Notes under the pieces: generated by a model | What the model was told of the DNA's origin: nothing | Seen by the model: only the letters and a program-made list of their open reading frames with translations | Database searches by the model: none | Program-made: the position numbers and the translations under genes | Shown: piece by piece, positions 1-3,824 of the stretch | Layout of the letters: each line of letters opens with the position of its first letter | Position numbering within the stretch: position 1 is the first letter of the stretch | From: Thermoflexia bacterium | Lineage (GTDB): Bacteria > Chloroflexota > Anaerolineae > B4-G1 > SLSP01 | Direction of reading: 5' to 3' | DNA length: 6,370 nt | Assembly: GCA_030605705.1 (NCBI GenBank) | Contig: JAUWHU010000473.1 | Location: 1 to 6,370 of the forward strand

Positions 1-37
1 GCTGGTGCAGGTATTGAGGGTGCTCAACTCGCGGTCT

Positions 38-49
38 GTTAGCCGCCAC
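38..49 (+). repeat. Core-site-like end of an attC-type element (5' boundary of a putative gene cassette)
   Basis: GTTAGCCGCCAC resembles the integron core site GTTRRRY with one mismatch. It lies 13 bp before the first gene's ATG, a leader length typical of integron cassettes. Its reverse complement recurs just after that gene as GTGGCGGCATAAC (663-675), identical except for one inserted A. In integrons the 5' end of a cassette is the right arm of that cassette's own attC in the circular form, so this complementarity is what a cassette predicts. The upstream part of the element is cut off by the window, and no integrase is visible. Confidence 0.4.
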
Positions 50-50
50 A

Positions 51-75
51 AGGGAGAAACAAATGAACCAAGGAG
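51..75 (+). promoter_or_regulatory. Two ribosome binding sites serving alternative in-frame starts
   Basis: AGGGAG at 51-56 precedes the ATG at 63 by 6 bases. A second, better core, AGGAG at 71-75, precedes an in-frame ATG at 81 by 5 bases. Both starts are plausible. The second gives a protein beginning MRPVYREVQQF, right at the conserved-looking part of the sequence. Confidence 0.5.
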
Positions 76-593
76 AAGAGATGAGGCCGGTTTACCGCGA
101 GGTTCAACAGTTTCGACAGGTCTGGATTTGGGCTATTGTAATCGCCATTGCTGGACTTGTGTGGTATGCATCGGCGAGGCAGATACTACTGCATCGTCCA
201 TTTGGCGACAGACCTATGCCAGATATTCTGTTGGTCATTTTCTGGTTCATCTTTGGCATAGGCTTGCCAGCGCTCTTCCTTTTCGGCAAACTTGTCACCG
301 AAGTGCGCGATGATGGAATCTACATTCGCTACTTTCCACTCCACCGTTGTTTCCGCAAGATAGCCCTCAAAAAATTGAAAGGGTATGAAGTCCGGACTTA
401 CCGCCCAATCCTAGAATATGGCGGTTGGGGGATTCGATTCGGGTTGAAAGGCAAAGCGTATAACGTGAGCGGGAATCGCGGTGTGCAATTGGAGCTAACA
501 AATGGCAAGCGATTACTGATAGGTTCGCAGCGACCGGAGGAGCTTTGGCGAGCAATTCAGGCGGGAGTCCGGTGGGCGGTGGAGCAGGAGTGA
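63..593 (+). CDS. Small two-TM membrane protein with bacterial PH-like (DUF6141-type) domain
   Basis: The 176-residue protein (170 if translation starts at 81) has no known function. The sequence shows a short N-terminal segment, transmembrane helix 1 at about 20-38, a short loop, transmembrane helix 2 at about 54-76, then a soluble beta-rich C-terminal domain (about 77-172). That domain holds a YGGWGIR block (119-125), NVSGNRGVQLEL (134-145) and a closing IGSQRPEELWRAI helix. Two N-terminal helices followed by this block pattern match the DUF6141 / bacterial PH-like families as I know them; the assignment is from memory and not searched. A PH-like domain on the inner membrane face would suit lipid or protein binding rather than catalysis, which is inference. 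The gene stands alone between core-site-like and attC-like sequences, so it may be a mobile cassette rather than part of the downstream cluster. Its own promoter is not evident. Confidence 0.85.
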   Translation: MNQGEEMRPVYREVQQFRQVWIWAIVIAIAGLVWYASARQILLHRPFGDRPMPDILLVIFWFIFGIGLPALFLFGKLVTEVRDDGIYIRYFPLHRCFRKIALKKLKGYEVRTYRPILEYGGWGIRFGLKGKAYNVSGNRGVQLELTNGKRLLIGSQRPEELWRAIQAGVRWAVEQE

Positions 594-620
594 CCCGTAA
601 GTGCCACCCTCGCATACGGG
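594..620 (+). other. Hairpin directly after the stop codon
   Basis: CCCGTA (594-599) pairs perfectly with TACGGG (615-620) across a 15-base loop, starting at the base after TGA. No T run follows, so it is not a standard intrinsic terminator. It could protect the 3' end of the message or be chance. Confidence 0.3.
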
Positions 621-662
621 CGTGTTGGGAGGAGCCGCATTTAAGGACATCTTCAGTCTTGG

Positions 663-753
663 GTGGCGGCATAACCACTCGCTGCAACCGACCGCGCTCC
701 ACGTGAGCGGCGGCCCGACCCACAGGAGGTCGTTGCGGTGCCAGGCTCGCCAC
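663..753 (+). repeat. attC-like imperfect palindrome after the first gene
   Basis: Nested complementary arms are visible. GTGGCG (663-668) pairs with CGCCAC (748-753). GCAACCGACC (684-693) pairs with GGTCGTTGC (728-736) with one extrahelical C, and the pairing extends outward by wobble pairs to 680/740. CGCTC (695-699) pairs with GAGCG (705-709) around CACGT. The left edge GCATAAC resembles the integron inverse core RYYYAAC, and GTTGCGG (732-738) is a degenerate GTTRRRY; each has one mismatch. Bulged bases and position at the 3' end of a single gene fit an attC site. The poor consensus could mean decay or an unrelated interspersed palindrome. A cassette would run from about 39 to 732. Confidence 0.42.
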
Positions 754-819
754 GCGGGGAAATCAATCGCGCGACTCTGATGTTGCCTTCTTCCACCGTA
801 TTTTACCTTCGCCTGATTC

Positions 820-823
820 GGAG
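820..823 (+). promoter_or_regulatory. Ribosome binding site of the first zinc-ribbon gene
   Basis: GGAG ends 6 bases before the ATG at 830 and fixes that start. No convincing -35/-10 pair was found between the palindrome at 663-753 and this site. Confidence 0.6.
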
Positions 824-829
824 TAAGGT

Positions 830-2098
830 ATGAAAGCAAATGACCTGGCGATACTAATGTCTGAGATCAAGAACGGCGGCCCCAGCCCCGTTATTGCGGG
901 TCAACCGGAACCCCTGGCAATCCTCTTTAGGGACGAAATGGAGATGACGGCTGGCAAAGTAGTGACATCTGTCTTTGGGGAAGATGCGTTGGCCACGATT
1001 GTTGTGACCTCATACCGGCGCATGTTACTCCTACGTCACAAGGGGGGCAGAGACCTATGCTGCAGTTACTGGTATAAGATCGATTTTGGTAACTGGCGTT
1101 GGAAAGAACCGGATGGCTTTTTGGTAGCGGGAGTCGAAAGTACTTTTCCTACGGCCTCTGAGCAAGCAACAAAACTTGGTCCGACAGCAACCTGGCATAC
1201 TTTCTTAGTGAGCCCGGATGGGGAACAACGTTTACTGGAAGAAGTTACTGTACATTTGAATCAATATCATTACCACCAACAGGATCGATATGCCGCGTGG
1301 GATGAAATGATCACCATGCCTAACGGGAAACAATACATTGCGGCTTCGCTCTTGGTGCACGGAAAATTATCTGAGGGAAAAGATACACCCGGTATTGTTA
1401 ACCTGGAAACTCTCTGGCGGCTTCATACAGACCCGCTGGAGGCGGCACAGCAATCAGGTGGATACATTCCTGAAGAATCACCTTTCCACCCCAGCAAAGC
1501 GACGCGTGCGACGGAAAAAATTGCGGTCTCCAAAGTCTCGAAAGGTACAACCTTTACGCGTAAGGCAAAGAAAGTACTAAAAACCGCTATTAGCACCGGC
1601 AGCCAGGTCAAGGGTGCTGTCGAAACGGCGCAGAAAGTGGCTGGTCTGGTCAGCAGCGTAGGCGCTGGCACAACCGGGTCGGGTGCGGCAATCACACCAG
1701 AGGGTGGAGGCAGTGGAATCGTGCCGGGGGTTACACCATGCATCAAGTGCGGCACAGCCTTACGATCTGGTGCGCTGTTCTGTGGGAAGTGTGGTCACCG
1801 CCTGGGGGAAGCCATCATAGAAGAAATCAAAGACCAGCTCAAAGGCAAGGTCGAGGACGCGGCTGTCGAGGAAATCGAACAGGCACTCGATACAGAAAAG
1901 CCGGCCGAAAAGAAGTCGGCCAGGAAATGTCCAAACTGTGGAGCGCCTGTTAATGGAAGGTGGAAGTTCTGCCCTGAGTGCGCAGATCCGCTGTCGCTGG
2001 ACTGCCCAAATTGCGGTGAGGAAGTACAGCCAGATTGGAAGTATTGCCCGCACTGTACGAAGGAACTTGTCAACCCTCAAGCCGAAGAAAGCCAATGA
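830..2098 (+). CDS. PH-like N-terminal domain protein with three C-terminal zinc ribbons
   Basis: This 422-residue protein has no named function. Residues about 1-205 form a folded alpha/beta domain with a distinctive SYWYKIDFGNWRWK block at 79-92. The next gene has a matching block, so the two are paralogues. Residues about 225-300 are Lys/Ala/Gly/Ser-rich, with amphipathic helical stretches and a glycine-rich linker. Zinc ribbon 1 uses C304, C307, C318 and C321. A very acidic/basic helix (about 324-363) follows. Two more ribbons lie back to back, C367/C370/C381/C384 and C392/C395/C406/C409, an arrangement typical of double zinc ribbon (DZR) proteins. Each ribbon should bind one Zn2+. There is no signal peptide or clear TM helix, so it is probably cytoplasmic. 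The stop codon overlaps the next start (ATGA), implying one transcript and coupled translation. The role is probably binding or scaffolding, by inference from the ribbons and the absence of catalytic motifs. Confidence 0.88.
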   Translation: MKANDLAILMSEIKNGGPSPVIAGQPEPLAILFRDEMEMTAGKVVTSVFGEDALATIVVTSYRRMLLLRHKGGRDLCCSYWYKIDFGNWRWKEPDGFLVAGVESTFPTASEQATKLGPTATWHTFLVSPDGEQRLLEEVTVHLNQYHYHQQDRYAAWDEMITMPNGKQYIAASLLVHGKLSEGKDTPGIVNLETLWRLHTDPLEAAQQSGGYIPEESPFHPSKATRATEKIAVSKVSKGTTFTRKAKKVLKTAISTGSQVKGAVETAQKVAGLVSSVGAGTTGSGAAITPEGGGSGIVPGVTPCIKCGTALRSGALFCGKCGHRLGEAIIEEIKDQLKGKVEDAAVEEIEQALDTEKPAEKKSARKCPNCGAPVNGRWKFCPECADPLSLDCPNCGEEVQPDWKYCPHCTKELVNPQAEESQ

Positions 2099-3264
2099 AC
2101 TTTACCGATAAAGCTATCGATTTAGTTATGGAATTGATGAACCAGGGTCGCCTGTCACCAATGCCCAAGCCTCCATCGCAGGACGATCCCCTCCAAATGG
2201 TGACCCTACCTGATGAAAAGATCAAATGGTTCGGCAAATTGGATGCAGATATCGAAATGTTTGGCAGAACTGGGATAGGAAGTAGCAGTAAATACACAAC
2301 GTTTGATGTCCTTGTTGGAGCATCACCCTTCCGATTGGTGTTTTTCCATGAGAGAGGGTTGATCAAGTCTAAATTTATGAGCCGCTCCTATTGGTTCGAT
2401 GTTGATCTCGAAGATATGATCTGGCGCCACAAAAAAGGGCTTAGAAGAAAAGAATACACTTCCCTGCAGCTTGCGCCACCTGCCTATAAGAAGAGTTTTA
2501 TGTCACGGGAGATCATTATCACCAACATTGCCACTCGTGCTGATGGGAAGCAAGTAAACACTTTCGAGTGCACGTTGTCCAGCCTAAAGTGGTTTAACCC
2601 GCAAACCAGAAAGTTCGAACAGGGTAAGGCTGATCAACTTCACCAGCAGATTATGGAATTCTATAATCAACGTCAGCCAGTGACTTTCCTAACGTTGTGG
2701 CTTTTGGTGGACGATCCTGACAAGATGCTTGAAGATGTTTTTTTCGCTACCGAACCAGCAGAGGGACAGGCCATTCAAGTAACGGAAGCCGCGCCGCCTC
2801 GACCAGGCACAAAACCGGCAGAGGGGCAAGCCATCCAAGTGGATGCACCTGTGGAAAAACTCCAGCCCGCCCGCAAACCCGCCAAACGCCCGGTAAGCGC
2901 GGCGGCGGCGAAGACCTGCTCTGCTTGTGGAAAGGCGATCAAGCCCAGCGCAAAGTTTTGCGGGGGTTGTGGTGCGACGGTTGGAGAGGAAGCCCCCACC
3001 TCTGTGGCAAAGCCTCGATCGAAAACAATTCAGGCGAGCACGCCATCAGCAGCAGTTTGCCCGTCCTGCGGAAAAATAATCAAACCAGGCGCAAGCTACT
3101 GCGGAGATTGTGGCGCAAGGTTCAATGCAGTACCAGAAAGTCTACCCAAGAAGACTCAAAAGAAGGCCGGACCACCGACCTGCCCCGAATGTAAAAAACT
3201 GATCAAACCAGCCTGGAAAGCCTGTCCGTATTGTGGAAGACCATTATCTGCATCTCCCGATTAG
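2095..3264 (+). CDS. Paralogous PH-like / triple zinc-ribbon protein
   Basis: The 389-residue product starts at the ATG that overlaps the previous gene's TGA; extending to the in-frame ATG at 2035 would lie wholly inside the upstream gene. Residues about 1-205 form a soluble domain. Its SYWFDVDLEDMIWRH block (98-112) parallels SYWYKIDFGNWRW in the upstream protein, with a two-residue indel. A disordered Pro/Ala/Lys linker (about 215-272) carries the nonapeptide PAEGQAIQV twice, at 221-229 and 241-249. Three zinc ribbons follow: C275/C278/C289/C292, C322/C325/C336/C339 and C363/C366/C377/C380. All share a GK/KK-x-IKP-x(2-3)-[FYA]C core, so they look like copies of one unit separated by Lys-rich linkers. 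There is no signal peptide or TM helix. Function is unknown. Tandem position, coupling and shared architecture suggest the two proteins act together, perhaps as a heteromer. Confidence 0.88.
   Translation: MNFTDKAIDLVMELMNQGRLSPMPKPPSQDDPLQMVTLPDEKIKWFGKLDADIEMFGRTGIGSSSKYTTFDVLVGASPFRLVFFHERGLIKSKFMSRSYWFDVDLEDMIWRHKKGLRRKEYTSLQLAPPAYKKSFMSREIIITNIATRADGKQVNTFECTLSSLKWFNPQTRKFEQGKADQLHQQIMEFYNQRQPVTFLTLWLLVDDPDKMLEDVFFATEPAEGQAIQVTEAAPPRPGTKPAEGQAIQVDAPVEKLQPARKPAKRPVSAAAAKTCSACGKAIKPSAKFCGGCGATVGEEAPTSVAKPRSKTIQASTPSAAVCPSCGKIIKPGASYCGDCGARFNAVPESLPKKTQKKAGPPTCPECKKLIKPAWKACPYCGRPLSASPD
2755..2841 (+). repeat. Imperfect 27-bp direct repeat encoding PAEGQAIQV twice
   Basis: The copies at 2755-2781 and 2815-2841 start exactly 60 bases apart, so they are in frame. 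They encode identical nonapeptides but differ at several third-codon positions. That indicates an old duplication kept at protein level, or a short linear motif under selection. Confidence 0.75.
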
Positions 3265-3276
3265 CGCCTTGGAAAA

Positions 3277-3283
3277 AAGGAGG
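3277..3283 (+). promoter_or_regulatory. Strong Shine-Dalgarno sequence
   Basis: AAGGAGG lies 5 bases before the ATG at 3289 and 11 bases before the alternative in-frame ATG at 3295, so it supports the first. It is the best ribosome binding site in the cluster and suggests the small protein is made in excess of its two upstream partners. Confidence 0.75.
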
Positions 3284-3288
3284 ATAAA

Positions 3289-3573
3289 ATGGGAATGGAT
3301 TGGGTAGATTTCTTGCAATCTCTTGCCGGTTGCATTTGCTTCTCGCTTTTTATTTTGGGGATCATTGGCGGTGTTATCTACCTCATACGACGTAGACGGC
3401 CAGGTGCGGCCACGCCTGAAAGACCACAACCACAGATCGACGCATCACCTATGCGCGCTCGTCCGCAGGTTGCAGCTCCGTCAGATCCAACTTCCATCCA
3501 GTGTAGTTCCTGTGGGACCAACAATCCACCAGAGAACAATTTTTGCGAACAATGTGGTACTTCGCTATCATAG
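3289..3573 (+). CDS. Small single-TM protein with cytosolic C-terminal zinc ribbon
   Basis: The protein is 94 residues long. A hydrophobic helix spans about 9-32 and is followed at once by RRRR (34-37), a positive-inside anchor that places the N-terminus outside and the C-terminus in the cytoplasm. A Pro-rich, probably disordered linker (about 38-68) leads to one zinc ribbon with C72, C75, C86 and C89 in the common CxxCGTxNPPxNxFCxxCG form. It lies 24 bp after the zinc-ribbon paralogue and is very probably the third gene of the same operon. A membrane-tethered ribbon next to two soluble multi-ribbon proteins suggests a membrane docking partner. That is inference; no function is known to me. 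Confidence 0.82.
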   Translation: MGMDWVDFLQSLAGCICFSLFILGIIGGVIYLIRRRRPGAATPERPQPQIDASPMRARPQVAAPSDPTSIQCSSCGTNNPPENNFCEQCGTSLS

Positions 3574-3596
3574 GACCCCTGTTTTTTGGAGAATGG

Positions 3597-3605
3597 AATT
3601 TGGGG
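3597..3605 (+). repeat. Left copy of the flanking direct repeat (putative target-site duplication)
   Basis: AATTTGGGG here is repeated exactly at 3743-3751. The copies abut the two ends of the inverted-repeat element. If the element begins at G3605 the duplication is 8 bp, and if at T3606 it is 9 bp. Both lengths are common for bacterial DDE transposases. Confidence 0.55.
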
Positions 3606-3742
3606 TATCTTCACAATAAACAGTGGTAAATAGCTGTGGCCGGTCTCATTGGGGCCTTCCGCCCCAAACTACGCTGACCGAGCCACAGACGGGCACGGTC
3701 AGGAGACCGGCCCGGAGCTGCCCCCAAATATTGAGAAGATAC
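3605..3742. mobile_element. 138-bp MITE-like element with 14-bp terminal inverted repeats
   Basis: The ends GTATCTTCACAATA (3605-3618) and TATTGAGAAGATAC (3729-3742) are reverse complements at 13 of 14 positions. An exact AATTTGGG(G) direct repeat flanks them. The interior has no coding capacity but is full of exact pairings: GGCCGGTCTC (3638-3647) with GAGACCGGCC (3703-3712), TTGGGGC (3649-3655) with GCCCCAA (3661-3667), and CTGACCG (3674-3680) with CGGTCAG (3696-3702). Terminal repeats, probable target duplication and lack of genes define a non-autonomous miniature element. I do not recognise the parent insertion sequence family from the ends. It fills the gap between the zinc-ribbon operon and the secreted peptidase gene. 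An alternative reading is a conserved structured RNA. Confidence 0.6.
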
Positions 3743-3759
3743 AATTTGGGGAATTTTTT
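3722..3759 (+). terminator. Terminator-like hairpin with T run
   Basis: CCCCAAAT (3722-3729) pairs exactly with ATTTGGGG (3744-3751) across a 14-base loop. AA and six Ts (3754-3759) follow. It is well placed to end the zinc-ribbon operon before the peptidase gene. The loop is long and the stem only half GC, so efficiency may be modest. The right arm is the right copy of the direct repeat, so the hairpin straddles the element edge. Confidence 0.45.
3743..3751 (+). repeat. Right copy of the flanking direct repeat
   Basis: AATTTGGGG is identical to 3597-3605 and directly follows the right inverted repeat. It also forms the 3' arm of the terminator-like hairpin. Confidence 0.55.
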
Positions 3760-3787
3760 CATCAAAATATGAGTACATGCGAAAATG

Positions 3788-3802
3788 CGGGATGTCATCC
3801 CG
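3788..3802 (+). promoter_or_regulatory. 15-bp perfect palindrome in the peptidase leader (operator or leader hairpin)
   Basis: CGGGATGTCATCCCG is a perfect 7+1+7 palindrome ending 8 bases before the AAGGAG ribosome binding site of the peptidase gene. As DNA it could be an operator for a dimeric repressor. As RNA it folds into a 6-bp stem with a GUC loop that could gate ribosome access. No clear sigma-70 promoter was recognised; TTGGGG (3746-3751), 16 bases, TATGAG (3768-3773) is a weak candidate. Confidence 0.35.
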
Positions 3803-3810
3803 AAAGCAAC

Positions 3811-3816
3811 AAGGAG
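3811..3816 (+). promoter_or_regulatory. Ribosome binding site of the secreted peptidase gene
   Basis: AAGGAG lies 8 bases before the ATG at 3825. The ATG at 3817 directly abuts it and is out of frame, so 3825 is preferred. It also gives a standard signal peptide. Confidence 0.7.
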
Positions 3817-3824
3817 ATGTGTCG

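Noticed and set aside
513..839. Minus-strand frames over the intergenic palindrome and first gene (367-753 and 513-839)
   Set aside because: They cross the first gene antisense and run through the attC-like palindrome, and the products have no recognisable features.
2035..2094. 20-residue N-terminal extension of the second zinc-ribbon gene
   Set aside because: It would lie entirely inside the upstream gene's last zinc ribbon. The ATG at 2095 in the ATGA overlap is the natural coupled start.
3574..3597. T run at 3582-3587 after the small zinc-ribbon gene as a terminator
   Set aside because: No adequate stem precedes it; only about 5 bp of distant pairing is available.
3649..3667. TTGGGGC/GCCCCAA hairpin as an intrinsic terminator
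   Set aside because: The stem is strong but it is followed by ACTACG with no T run. It is better explained as an internal arm of the 138-bp element.
3632..3720. tRNA or tmRNA-like cloverleaf in the foldable region
   Set aside because: The arm lengths, lack of a T-loop GTTC motif and lack of an anticodon arm do not fit a tRNA.
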